Positions 7,643 through 15,516 of a DNA stretch of 64,000 bases are shown here, one piece after another. Every line of letters begins with the position of its first letter. The stretch's first letter is position 1. The notes below the pieces were generated by a model, which saw only the letters and a program-made list of their open reading frames with translations, was not told where the DNA came from and did not search any database. Position numbers and translations under genes: made by a program. The stretch covers positions 1,860,001 through 1,924,000 of the forward strand of contig NZ_JBEFLP010000001.1 in assembly GCF_040149665.1 (NCBI RefSeq). Direction: 5' to 3'. The stretch is from Sulfitobacter sp. HNIBRBA3233. Its GTDB lineage: Bacteria > Pseudomonadota > Alphaproteobacteria > Rhodobacterales > Rhodobacteraceae.

Positions 7643-8485
7643 TCAGATCTCCCATATGGCGCTGGCCTGCATGCCCTGATGGCTGCCGTCCGCGATTGTA
7701 CAAAGCGACCATTCCGCATCGCCGGTTTTCTGTGCCGCAAGCGTCAGCCGGTCGGAGGCAAAGACCGGATGCACCCCGCGGAACGAGAACATGGAAGGGG
7801 CCCGTCCGCGTTCGCGTGTCGCCAGATCCATCAGCAGATTGGCCTGCAAAGGTCCGTGAACCACCAGATCGGGATAGTGTTCGACCTCCCGGGTGTAGGG
7901 CAGATCATAATGGATGCGGTGCGCATTGAAGGTGATCGCCGAGTAGCGGAACAGCAGCGGGGGCGAAACCTCGACCGTCTGGCTGATCTCGGCCTGCGGC
8001 GGCGCGATGGGCTTGGGCGCCCTGAACCTGTCGGGGATGTCCAGATAAACGATATCCTGACGCTCGCGCACGGCCAGCCCCTGCGCGCCGCTGATGTCAT
8101 GCTCCAGCGTCACGAACACCATGTCGCCCGCCGCACCGCGCTTCTCCGAGATGTTCAGGATCCGCGTCTCGCGCGTCAGCCGTTCGCCCACATGCAACGG
8201 CGCAAGAAACTCCAGCGCGCCGCCTGCCCACATCCGGCGGTTCAGACGCACGGGCGGCAGCAGCCCGCCGCGACGCGGGTGGCCGTCCGCGCCCAGCCCC
8301 GCCATCGGTGTGACAGGCGCAAAGCCGAACCAGTGCCACAACTGCGGCAGGCGATCGCCCGCGCGGGGTGCCTGCGTCTCGGGCTGGCCCAGCACGGCGT
8401 GCGCCATGGCCGCCATGCCAGCATCCACACCGCCGGTGGTGATTTCACTGCGGTCGATCCATGCGGATAGGTTGATCTGATCCAT
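7643..8485 (-). CDS. meh: 3-methylfumaryl-CoA hydratase (mesaconyl-C4-CoA hydratase)
   Basis: The 280-residue protein is a double hot-dog, MaoC/FAS1-dehydratase type hydratase. In the 3-hydroxypropionate cycle Meh hydrates mesaconyl-C4-CoA to (S)-citramalyl-CoA. The N-terminal half carries PQLWHWFGFAPVTPMAGLGADGHP and [20 protein letters not shown]. The C-terminal half has FRYSAITFNAHRIHYDLPY, the MaoC-type segment with candidate catalytic Asn/His, then YPDLVVHGPLQANLLMDLA. The ATG at 8485 is preceded by GAGGGAGGCACGTT. It is the first gene of a two-gene operon with mct, with AT-rich promoter sequence and a palindrome upstream. The pairing with mct makes the assignment stronger than either gene alone. 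Confidence 0.82.
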   Translation of the reverse strand: MDQINLSAWIDRSEITTGGVDAGMAAMAHAVLGQPETQAPRAGDRLPQLWHWFGFAPVTPMAGLGADGHPRRGGLLPPVRLNRRMWAGGALEFLAPLHVGERLTRETRILNISEKRGAAGDMVFVTLEHDISGAQGLAVRERQDIVYLDIPDRFRAPKPIAPPQAEISQTVEVSPPLLFRYSAITFNAHRIHYDLPYTREVEHYPDLVVHGPLQANLLMDLATRERGRAPSMFSFRGVHPVFASDRLTLAAQKTGDAEWSLCTIADGSHQGMQASAIWEI

Positions 8486-8557
8486 AACGTGCCTCCCTCT
8501 ATGCCTTCAGAGTTTGGACGGAACGATAAAAAATCAAGTAATTTTAATAGGTTAACG

Positions 8558-8573
8558 GTAGACCATGGTATAC
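8558..8573. promoter_or_regulatory. Palindrome upstream of meh-mct
   Basis: GTAGACCATGGTATAC reads as an inverted repeat with one mismatched pair. It lies 73 bases upstream of the meh start codon, in AT-rich sequence (about 8520-8560) that is the likely promoter. The TGGTATAC-like half resembles GntR-type operators, so it is a candidate regulator site. No regulator gene is adjacent. Confidence 0.35.
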
Positions 8574-8647
8574 ATTCGGGTTTGTGCTGCACTTGCATCC
8601 GCACAAGGCGCATTGAAATTGCTTGCTTTCGTCAGCTTTATTCACGC

Positions 8648-8732
8648 TCTGCCGCGACGCGGCAGAACACGCATTATTTTTAGGCAAACGGATGGATTTT
8701 CGGACCGCATGGCATGGGTGCCGTGGTCCGAA
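8648..8732 (-). other. Two hairpins after the glycosyltransferase gene
   Basis: TCTGCCG pairs with CGGCAGA at 8648-8666, and TTCGGACC pairs with GGTCCGAA at 8699-8732 around a second stem. They lie 35-119 bases past the stop of the minus-strand glycosyltransferase and before the meh promoter. Neither is followed by a clear T-run, so termination is only probable. The remainder of the 281-base gap 8486-8766 is AT-rich promoter sequence. Confidence 0.4.
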
Positions 8733-8766
8733 GGCGCAGAATCGGGGCGCAAACCGCCTCGCTTTC

Positions 8767-9648
8767 CTACTCTGCTGTCAGGGTCTTTGCAGGCTTCTTG
8801 CGGGTCGCTGTCTTGGTGCGCGGCGCGGCGGCCGGCTTGATCGGGGCCGGTTCCGCCCCGTTCCACTCCGCGATCAGATCCTTGAGCAGGGGAAAATACT
8901 GGATCATCCCATCCAGCTCTTCCGCCGAAACGGCATCGTCCTGATACCGGCCACGGCTGTCGTTATCGTCGTGCAGCGACCGGATGTAATAGGGCGACTG
9001 CGAATAGATCACCCGCGTCGGACGGTCACGCGGCACGTTGTTGTGCGAGATGTCAAAGAGGTTGTACTTGGTTTTGCTCGGCGCGACGATCGCGAGGCCA
9101 AGGTTGATCGCAGGCTTGGTCAGCCGGTGAAGCTCCAGCTTGCCATCGCGAAACAGCGCCGTCAGCCCGTTCGCAAAGGAAATGCACCCGAATTTTTCGC
9201 CCCGTGCGCGCATGTTCTTCACGCCGAAGGCCTCGACCTTCAGTTTCTCGTTGAAATCCATGGCAAGCGCGTCGTCGTCGTCGAGAACGATCTGGCAGCT
9301 CCACGGGTCCTTTGCGTGATACTCCCAGCGATAGTTCCGGAAATGCACGCGCGGCGGCGCCTCTGCGGCGCCAAAGATGACATGCGCGCGCTCGCCCAGA
9401 CTGTCCTTGCACAGATCCGTCAGGCGGGTCTTGTACTTCTTCGGCATATCCTCGGAGGCCAGAACATTCAGCACAAAGTCCTGATCGGTCTGGTCCGCCA
9501 GTGACCGCAGCGTCACCTTTTCAAAGAAATATTCGCGCCGCGCGAGCCTTTTGCTGTCAAACAGCGCCTTCTTTTCCTTGCTCGCCTCGGACCGCCATCC
9601 CGGAGACGGATGGAAAAAGGAATACCGTGTCTGGTAGATCATATGCAT
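8767..9648 (-). CDS. Putative rhamnosyltransferase-like glycosyltransferase
   Basis: The 293-residue protein resembles the putative rhamnosyltransferase family common in roseobacters. It begins MHMIYQTRYSFFHPSPGWRS, followed by a block with TLRSLADQTDQDFVLNVLASEDMP typical of GT-A folds, and QIVLDDDDALAMDF, which supplies the nucleotide-sugar binding DxD motif near residue 125. The C-terminal 30 residues are Lys/Ala/Pro-rich and probably disordered. The start at 9648 gives the family-like N-terminus; the frame is open for 43 more codons with no resemblance. ATG at 9642 is an alternative. It is divergent from the sulfatase, so surface polysaccharide modification is a reasonable but unproven role. 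Confidence 0.65.
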   Translation of the reverse strand: MHMIYQTRYSFFHPSPGWRSEASKEKKALFDSKRLARREYFFEKVTLRSLADQTDQDFVLNVLASEDMPKKYKTRLTDLCKDSLGERAHVIFGAAEAPPRVHFRNYRWEYHAKDPWSCQIVLDDDDALAMDFNEKLKVEAFGVKNMRARGEKFGCISFANGLTALFRDGKLELHRLTKPAINLGLAIVAPSKTKYNLFDISHNNVPRDRPTRVIYSQSPYYIRSLHDDNDSRGRYQDDAVSAEELDGMIQYFPLLKDLIAEWNGAEPAPIKPAAAPRTKTATRKKPAKTLTAE

Positions 9649-9955
9649 GGAGTGACGTCCCGAACGCTGCCTCTGACTGTCCTGCCGCGTTTCCGGGCGC
9701 GGGTCGCGCGCTGTAGCAGGTTGGCCGAAAGCGTGGCAGCAAACCCGCCACCGAACCAAGCGGTTTCGTGGCAGCAATCCGACATTTTCCCCGACTATTG
9801 CGAAAACGACTCAATCACGGCACTTGCGCGCACGGACGGCGGGCGGGCGATGCCGCATTGATTTTCCAAGCAGTTTTTCCTCGCGCGGGGGGGGGACAGC
9901 CACTAGAAACACCCTGCACCCTTCCGACCTGCGACAGCGTGGACCCCGAATACCC

Positions 9956-11281
9956 ATGACCAAAGACCGCAAGAACATCGTCCTGATCAGCTTTGATGAT
10001 GCGTTTTCTTACTGGCACTACCGCGATGTGTTCGGTCTGCGCCTGCAAACCCCGAATCTCGACCGGATCTGTGCACAATCGACCGCGTTTCACGCCGCCT
10101 ATTGCCAGTCGCCCCTGTGCGGCCCGTCCCGCGCCAGTTTCATGTCGGGCAAGACGCCCCCGCAGACCGGCGTCTACGACAACCGCAAGAAAATCTACGA
10201 CGTCGTGCAGCCGCAGGACATGTGGCAGGTGCGGCTGAAGGACGACGGGTATTTCTGTTCCTCGGGGGGCAAGGTCCACCACGGGTTCAGGCCGCTTCCC
10301 GAAAAGATCCACAGCGTCCTCTATTCCGACAAGCGCAAACATTTCCGGATCGACCTCAAGCTGCGCGAGGAATTCGAACAATCGCGCAGTGGCGGAAACG
10401 GCGAAGGCATATCGACCACCAACCCCAAGGACGACGGCTATTACCACGACGCGCACAGCGCCAAATCCTTCGTGAAGTTTCTGGAGGACTACGATGGCGA
10501 CGCGCCCTTCTACCGCGAGGTCGGCTTCTTCAGCCCGCACAGCCCCTTCATCACGCCGCTGCCCTACAAGCAGATGTATCCGTTCAAGGAATTCGATTAC
10601 CCGGCGGAATGGGCGGAGGGCTTCGATCGCAGTGCCTTTGCCGACAAGAACGTGCGCCTGAATTTCAAGACCCAGAACACACGGCACTGGCGCAAGAGCG
10701 TGCGCAACTACTACTCGGCCTTCACCCACGGGGATCATCATCTCGGAACCGTGTGGGACGCGCTGATGGCTTCGCCTCACGCCGACAACACGGTGGTGGT
10801 GATCCTGACCGACCACGGCCACCATCTGGGCGAAAACCAGCGTTTCGGAAAATCCACACTCTACGAGCAGACCTGCCGCGTGCCGATGATCATCTACGAT
10901 CCGGACCTGCGCAGACCGCAGGTGGTGAACGATCCGGTGGCCCTGCTCGATGCGGGGCCAACGGTGCTGGACTACGCCGGATTGCCGCCGCCGGAGGACT
11001 GTTTCGGCCGCTCGCTGCGGCCGATGGTGGACGGCACGGCGCAGGACCCCGACCGCGCGGTGCCCACGTTCAACCACCACGGATCGGCGATCCGCAAGGG
11101 CAATTACCGTTTCATCCGGTACCGCGACGGCACGACCGAGCTTTACGATCTGGAACAGGACTGGTGGCAGCAGCGCAATCTGGGCACGGCGCATCCCGAT
11201 CACGCCGCGATGGCGCAGGCCCATGCCGCGTGCTGTCTTGCCCACGGGCTGGACCTGACCGGCGCGGATCCCGTCAGATAA
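9956..11281 (+). CDS. Type I sulfatase
   Basis: The 441-residue enzyme belongs to the sulfatase/alkaline phosphatase superfamily. The N-terminus has the metal-binding NIVLISFDDAFS. CGPSR at residues 55-59 is the C-x-P-S-R signature whose Cys is converted to formylglycine, followed by the helper ASFMSGKTPPQTGVY. VVVILTDHGHHLGENQRFGKSTLYEQ near residues 280-305 gives the second metal/sulfate site. The order and motifs are closest to iduronate-2-sulfatase-like bacterial enzymes; the substrate is not known. No signal peptide is visible, so it is probably cytoplasmic unless the start is wrong; the frame is open 44 codons upstream. No formylglycine-generating enzyme lies nearby. Confidence 0.85.
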   Translation: MTKDRKNIVLISFDDAFSYWHYRDVFGLRLQTPNLDRICAQSTAFHAAYCQSPLCGPSRASFMSGKTPPQTGVYDNRKKIYDVVQPQDMWQVRLKDDGYFCSSGGKVHHGFRPLPEKIHSVLYSDKRKHFRIDLKLREEFEQSRSGGNGEGISTTNPKDDGYYHDAHSAKSFVKFLEDYDGDAPFYREVGFFSPHSPFITPLPYKQMYPFKEFDYPAEWAEGFDRSAFADKNVRLNFKTQNTRHWRKSVRNYYSAFTHGDHHLGTVWDALMASPHADNTVVVILTDHGHHLGENQRFGKSTLYEQTCRVPMIIYDPDLRRPQVVNDPVALLDAGPTVLDYAGLPPPEDCFGRSLRPMVDGTAQDPDRAVPTFNHHGSAIRKGNYRFIRYRDGTTELYDLEQDWWQQRNLGTAHPDHAAMAQAHAACCLAHGLDLTGADPVR

Positions 11282-11334
11282 TCAAAGGCACGGGCCTGAA
11301 GTCAGACAGATCAGGGGCCAGTTCCGCCGCCCGC

Positions 11335-11877
11335 TCAATCCTGCTTGCGCAAAAGGGTCGTGATCTCTTTTTCAGGCGCGCCGTTATGGATACGCAGGAA
11401 CCGCAGAGCCAGCCCTTCGTCGACCAATATGCGGTGGAATTCCTGGATTTCGTATTCCCCGGTCTCGTTGATGAAAAGAGAGAAGACAGACAGGGTATCC
11501 CCCTCCAGACGCGCCCAGACAAAGGGCTCTCCCTGCAAGGGATCCAGCGGGACTTCCTTGCCGAAAAGATTCTGCTTCATCGCGGACTGGTAGATGTTTT
11601 CGCGTGCCGACGGCACGAATTCGATCCTATAGGTCTTCGCCTTGGTCCGGCCTTCGGCCTTGTAGCTGACCGAGGTCCACGTCAGCACGAAACCCTGCTT
11701 GGTCGGCTCGATGGTGGTGCTCATATCGCGCCGCTGCATTTCACCGTCGTAGATGAAATCGGCTGAACCTGCGTAATCGCCCGCGAAACGGTCGATCCCT
11801 TGCGCACAGAGCGCGGCAGGCATCACCAGCGCGGCGACCAAGAGTAAACTGCGAATAATCGAATGAACCTGAGCCAT
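11335..11877 (-). CDS. Secreted hypothetical protein
   Basis: I do not recognise a family. The 180-residue product starts MAQVHSIIRSLLLVAALVMPAALCAQG, a good Sec signal peptide with cleavage likely after ALCA. The mature part reads like a small beta-rich domain (RFAGDYAGSADFIYDGEMQRRDMSTTIE, GFVLTWTSVSYKAEG), resembling periplasmic lipocalin-like proteins only in general style. An ATG nine bases upstream (11886) is an alternative start, but its codons GGGGCTT look more like the ribosome binding site for 11877. It stands alone between the convergent sulfatase and tuf. Confidence 0.7.
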   Translation of the reverse strand: MAQVHSIIRSLLLVAALVMPAALCAQGIDRFAGDYAGSADFIYDGEMQRRDMSTTIEPTKQGFVLTWTSVSYKAEGRTKAKTYRIEFVPSARENIYQSAMKQNLFGKEVPLDPLQGEPFVWARLEGDTLSVFSLFINETGEYEIQEFHRILVDEGLALRFLRIHNGAPEKEITTLLRKQD

Positions 11878-12034
11878 AAGCCCCATATAGCACGCGCGGG
11901 GCGCAAGAACACGTCCTGCTTGTGACGCCGCGCGGCGCGGCGGGGATCCCTTTGCCGTGGCGCGTGATCATTGCCTGTCGGAGGCCATGCGCCTTCGGTA
12001 TCTCCCATTGCGTTCTGCGCGCGCCGCAAATGCC

Positions 12035-12062
12035 AAGGGCCGCCCCCTGCGGGGCGGCCCTT
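12035..12062 (-). terminator. Perfect 12-bp hairpin downstream of tuf
   Basis: AAGGGCCGCCCC pairs perfectly with GGGGCGGCCCTT around a 4-base loop, 79 bases past the tuf stop. On the minus strand the hairpin is not followed by a T-run, while on the plus strand it is followed by GTTTGTTG. It is most likely the end of the tuf transcript. The rest of the 263-base gap 11878-12140 shows nothing I can name. Confidence 0.5.
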
Positions 12063-12140
12063 GTTTGTTGCAACCGGTTTGTCTTCCTGCGCTTTCGCAG
12101 CCTTGCTTGCAGCAAGGCGCCGTCGCGCGGGAAGAGCGGC

Positions 12141-13316
12141 TTATTCCGTGATCTTCGACACCACGCCCGCGCCGACGGTGCGGCCGCCTTCGCGGATCGC
12201 GAAGCGCAGGCCCTGCTCCATCGCGATCGGTGCGATCAGCTCGACGTCGAACTTCAGGTTGTCGCCGGGCATGACCATTTCAGTGCCCTCGGGCAGCTGG
12301 ACCGTGCCGGTGACGTCTGTTGTCCGGAAGTAGAACTGCGGACGGTAGTTCGCGAAGAACGGCGTGTGACGGCCACCCTCTTCCTTCGTCAGGATGTAGG
12401 CCTCGGCCTCGAACTTCGTGTGCGGGTTCACCGACTTCGGCTTGCACAGAACCTGACCGCGCTCGACGCCGTCACGCTCGATACCGCGCAGCAGAACGCC
12501 CACGTTGTCGCCCGCTTCACCGCGGTCCAGCAGCTTGCGGAACATCTCGACGCCTGTGCAGGTCGTCTTCTTGGTGTCGCGGATGCCCACGATTTCCAGT
12601 TCGTCGCCGACGTTCACAACGCCACGCTCGACACGGCCGGTCACAACCGTACCACGACCCGAAATCGAGAACACGTCCTCGACCGGCATCAGGAACGGCT
12701 GGTCCACGGCGCGCGCGGGCGTCGGGATGTATTCGTCAACGGCGGCCATCAGCTTGCGGATCGACTCTTCGCCGATCTCCGGATCGGTGCCGTTCATCGC
12801 CGCCAGAGCGGAGCCGGGGATGATCGGAATGTCGTCGCCGGGGTACTCGTAGGAGGACAGCAGCTCGCGGATTTCCATTTCGACGAGTTCCAGCAGCTCT
12901 TCGTCGTCAACCTGGTCAACCTTGTTCATGTAGACGACCATGTAGGGAATGCCGACCTGACGGCCGAGCAGGATGTGCTCGCGCGTCTGGGGCATCGGGC
13001 CGTCGGCCGCGTTCACAACCAGGATCGCGCCGTCCATCTGCGCCGCACCGGTGATCATGTTCTTCACATAGTCCGCGTGGCCGGGGCAGTCGACGTGCGC
13101 GTAGTGACGGCTCTCGGTCTCGTATTCCACGTGCGCGGTCGAGATCGTGATCCCGCGCGCTTTCTCTTCGGGCGCGCCGTCGATCTGGTCGTAGGCACGG
13201 AAGTCGCCGAAGTACTTCGTGATCGCCGCCGTCAGCGTCGTCTTGCCGTGGTCAACGTGACCGATCGTGCCGATGTTTACGTGCGGTTTCGTGCGTTCAA
13301 ACTTTGATTTTGCCAT
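12141..13316 (-). CDS. tuf: Elongation factor Tu
   Basis: EF-Tu delivers aminoacyl-tRNA to the ribosome. The 391-residue length is standard for alphaproteobacteria. The GTPase domain shows GHVDHGKTT (residues 18-26), the switch region [27 protein letters not shown] near 80-100 and NKVD near 135. Domains 2 and 3 follow, ending [12 protein letters not shown]. It is preceded by a plausible promoter. In many relatives a tuf copy stands directly upstream of tRNA-Trp and secE; here six genes intervene. A second tuf copy probably exists in the str operon, outside this window. Identification is certain. Confidence 0.98.
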   Translation of the reverse strand: MAKSKFERTKPHVNIGTIGHVDHGKTTLTAAITKYFGDFRAYDQIDGAPEEKARGITISTAHVEYETESRHYAHVDCPGHADYVKNMITGAAQMDGAILVVNAADGPMPQTREHILLGRQVGIPYMVVYMNKVDQVDDEELLELVEMEIRELLSSYEYPGDDIPIIPGSALAAMNGTDPEIGEESIRKLMAAVDEYIPTPARAVDQPFLMPVEDVFSISGRGTVVTGRVERGVVNVGDELEIVGIRDTKKTTCTGVEMFRKLLDRGEAGDNVGVLLRGIERDGVERGQVLCKPKSVNPHTKFEAEAYILTKEEGGRHTPFFANYRPQFYFRTTDVTGTVQLPEGTEMVMPGDNLKFDVELIAPIAMEQGLRFAIREGGRTVGAGVVSKITE

Positions 13317-13375
13317 GGGGGCGCCCTTCCAAATTCATGAGGACCCTGTGCAGGCCCGGATTCCATATGGCGCGC

Positions 13376-13404
13376 GGCATAGTTGGTCTGGCGGGCGAAA
13401 TCAA
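13376..13404 (-). promoter_or_regulatory. Candidate tuf promoter
   Basis: On the minus strand TTGATT is followed after 17 bases by TATGCC, a fair sigma-70 type pair, about 60 bases upstream of the tuf start codon. It was chosen only by pattern and spacing. Confidence 0.35.
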
Positions 13405-13441
13405 GCGCGTCTTGCGCAAGCAACGCTATTTGCGCGCCCGC

Positions 13442-14032
13442 TCACCCTTCGACGGCAGCAGGCTCTTCTTCCGTCGCGGTTGCAACGGGCGCGCTGCCGA
13501 ACCAGCCCTCTTCCTCGTTGCGCCTGACCAGATAGGTTTCGATCTGTTTCACGGCGTTCTGGCTGAGGTTCTTGAACTGCTCTTCGGCGGACTTCGTATA
13601 GCCCGATCCGACAAGCGGCCCCTGGTCGAGCGACTCGATCACGGTGAGCTGGTGCGCCTTCTCGGTCAGCTTCTTGTTCTTCGCATCATCCCAGACCGAC
13701 AGGCGGATGATCATTGCCGATTTCGGCGCAGCGACCACCGGCACACCGGGCGGTGCAAGGAAATAGCTCTCGATCGAAATGCCGAAATGATAGAGCCCGG
13801 TCCCCTCGTAGCGTGCGAAACGCTCGTCGACGGCCTCTTTCAGCATCCGCTCCATCAGCGCCTTGTCCAACTCGCGCCCCAGCGGGACTTTCTGCGTCTT
13901 GGGTGTGACGACAATATTGTGGCCCAGCTTGAAATCGCCCAGCGGCACTGCCGGATCATCGAGGTCGGACGCCCCGTTACAGGCTGTCAGCAGTCCTAGA
14001 AGCAGCATCGCCGCTACGGTTTTCTTCCACAT
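13442..14032 (-). CDS. Hypothetical lipoprotein
   Basis: The 196-residue product begins MWKKTVAAMLLLGLLTACNGAS, with a lipobox LTAC at residues 16-19, so it should be lipidated and carried to the outer membrane or periplasm. The middle part AMIIRLSVWDDAKNKKLTEKAHQLTVIESL looks like a small alpha/beta domain, and the C-terminus EEEPAAVEG is acidic. I do not recognise a family. The start at 14032 puts the signal sequence first; the frame is open 15 codons upstream with no signal-like sequence. It is on the same strand as tuf, 125 bases before it, and is separated from it by the candidate tuf promoter. Confidence 0.75.
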   Translation of the reverse strand: MWKKTVAAMLLLGLLTACNGASDLDDPAVPLGDFKLGHNIVVTPKTQKVPLGRELDKALMERMLKEAVDERFARYEGTGLYHFGISIESYFLAPPGVPVVAAPKSAMIIRLSVWDDAKNKKLTEKAHQLTVIESLDQGPLVGSGYTKSAEEQFKNLSQNAVKQIETYLVRRNEEEGWFGSAPVATATEEEPAAVEG

Positions 14033-14154
14033 GCTCGGGCACCCTTCGGCTGTATCCTGCCTGTTTGGGTATCCCATGGCCGTCCGCCGCGCAACGCGCG
14101 GATGGCGGCACGCGAAAGTTTGCGATGCCCCGCCTGCGATCTATCTTTTAGGGT

Positions 14155-15513
14155 GTGAGCATCAAGAGCCCCTCTTTTCCCGTCCGTGTGCCGCTGCTAA
14201 CGCGTGATCCGGGCCTGCTGCGCAGCATCTCGCTGGCGCGCGACAACATCCTGTCGATCATTCCCGCCGCAGCGCTGGAAGAGCCCATCGTCACCGGACG
14301 CACCGGCAAGCGCTGGCATATGGTGATGGAGCCGAAATCGATCCGCCGCGTGCTGATCGAACGGCTGGACAGCTATCCCAAGTCGGACGTCACCAAATCG
14401 CTGCTGTCCCCCGCCATTGGCGAATCGCTTTTCATCGCCGAAGGCAGCCATTGGCGCTGGCAACGGCGTGCGGCTGCCCCGGCCTTTGCACACCGCGCCA
14501 TCCGCGACCTCGGCCCGGTGATGAGCGCGGCCGCCGCCGCCTGTTGCGACCGTATCGCGCAGGCGGGACCGCGCGCGGTCAACATGGCCGACGAGATGGT
14601 CGCAACCACCTTCGACGTGATCGCAGACGTCACTTTTTCCGAAGACGACACGCTGGACCGCGCCGCCGTGCACCGGGCCATCGACGAATACATCAACGCG
14701 GCGGGCAAGATCAGCGTGCTGGACGTGCTGGGCCTGCCCGACTGGCTGCCGCGTGCCGGGCGCGCGGCCTCGATCAGTCAACTCGACCAGACGAAACGCG
14801 CGGCAGATGAAGCGATTGCCCGCCGCCACGCACGGGGGCCACGGCAGGTGCCGGACCTTCTGGACCACCTGCTGGCCGCCGAAGACCCCAAATCGGGCCG
14901 CGCGATGACCACGCCCGAGCTGCGCGACAACCTGCTGACCTTCATTGTGGCCGGGCATGAAACAACGGCCCAGACGCTGGCCTGGGCGCTTTATCTGATG
15001 GGGTTCGACACCGAAACCCAAGCCCGCGCGCGGGCCGAGGCGCAGGCGGCGCTGGGGGGCCGTACCGCCACGGCGGACGATCTAGAGGCGCTGCCGCTGG
15101 TCCGGCAGATCATCGACGAGACGCTGCGCCTCTACCCAGCGGGGGGATTGCTGTCGCGGACCGCAAGGGCCGATGACACGCTCTGCGGCACGCGCATACG
15201 GCCCGGCGAGACGGTGATGATCCCCGTTTACGCACTGGGCCGTCACCGTGCCCTCTGGAACGATCCCGACCGGTTCGACCCCTCCCGCTTTGCCGAGCGC
15301 AGCCGCATCGACCGTTTCGCCTATCTGCCGTTCGGGGATGGCCCGCGCGTCTGCATCGGCGCGTCCTTCGCCCTTCAGGAGGCGGTCATCATCCTTGCCA
15401 CGCTGCTGTCGCGCTTTCGCTTTGACGCGGTACGCGGCCGCACGCCCGAACCGAAGATGATCCTCACCCTGCGCCCCGAGGGCGGCGTGTGGATGACCGC
15501 AACGCCGGTCTAG
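14155..15513 (+). CDS. Cytochrome P450
   Basis: The 452-residue protein is a soluble bacterial P450 monooxygenase. The I-helix oxygen-binding motif AGHETT is at residues 266-271, the K-helix ExxR is E322-R325 (DETLRLYP), the PxRF-like DPDRFDPSRF is near 370-379, and the haem ligand Cys400 lies in FGDGPRVCIG. No membrane anchor is seen. Translation seems to start with the GTG at 14155. No ferredoxin or reductase gene is adjacent, so electron partners must be elsewhere. It resembles the P450s commonly found singly in roseobacters, closest in style to the CYP4/CYP102-like branch. The substrate is unknown. Confidence 0.92.
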   Translation: MSIKSPSFPVRVPLLTRDPGLLRSISLARDNILSIIPAAALEEPIVTGRTGKRWHMVMEPKSIRRVLIERLDSYPKSDVTKSLLSPAIGESLFIAEGSHWRWQRRAAAPAFAHRAIRDLGPVMSAAAAACCDRIAQAGPRAVNMADEMVATTFDVIADVTFSEDDTLDRAAVHRAIDEYINAAGKISVLDVLGLPDWLPRAGRAASISQLDQTKRAADEAIARRHARGPRQVPDLLDHLLAAEDPKSGRAMTTPELRDNLLTFIVAGHETTAQTLAWALYLMGFDTETQARARAEAQAALGGRTATADDLEALPLVRQIIDETLRLYPAGGLLSRTARADDTLCGTRIRPGETVMIPVYALGRHRALWNDPDRFDPSRFAERSRIDRFAYLPFGDGPRVCIGASFALQEAVIILATLLSRFRFDAVRGRTPEPKMILTLRPEGGVWMTATPV

Positions 15514-15516
15514 CCC

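Noticed and set aside
12035..12062. Plus-strand terminator function of the hairpin after tuf
   Set aside because: The T-rich side is on the plus strand, but no plus-strand gene ends there; the nearest one ends at 11281.
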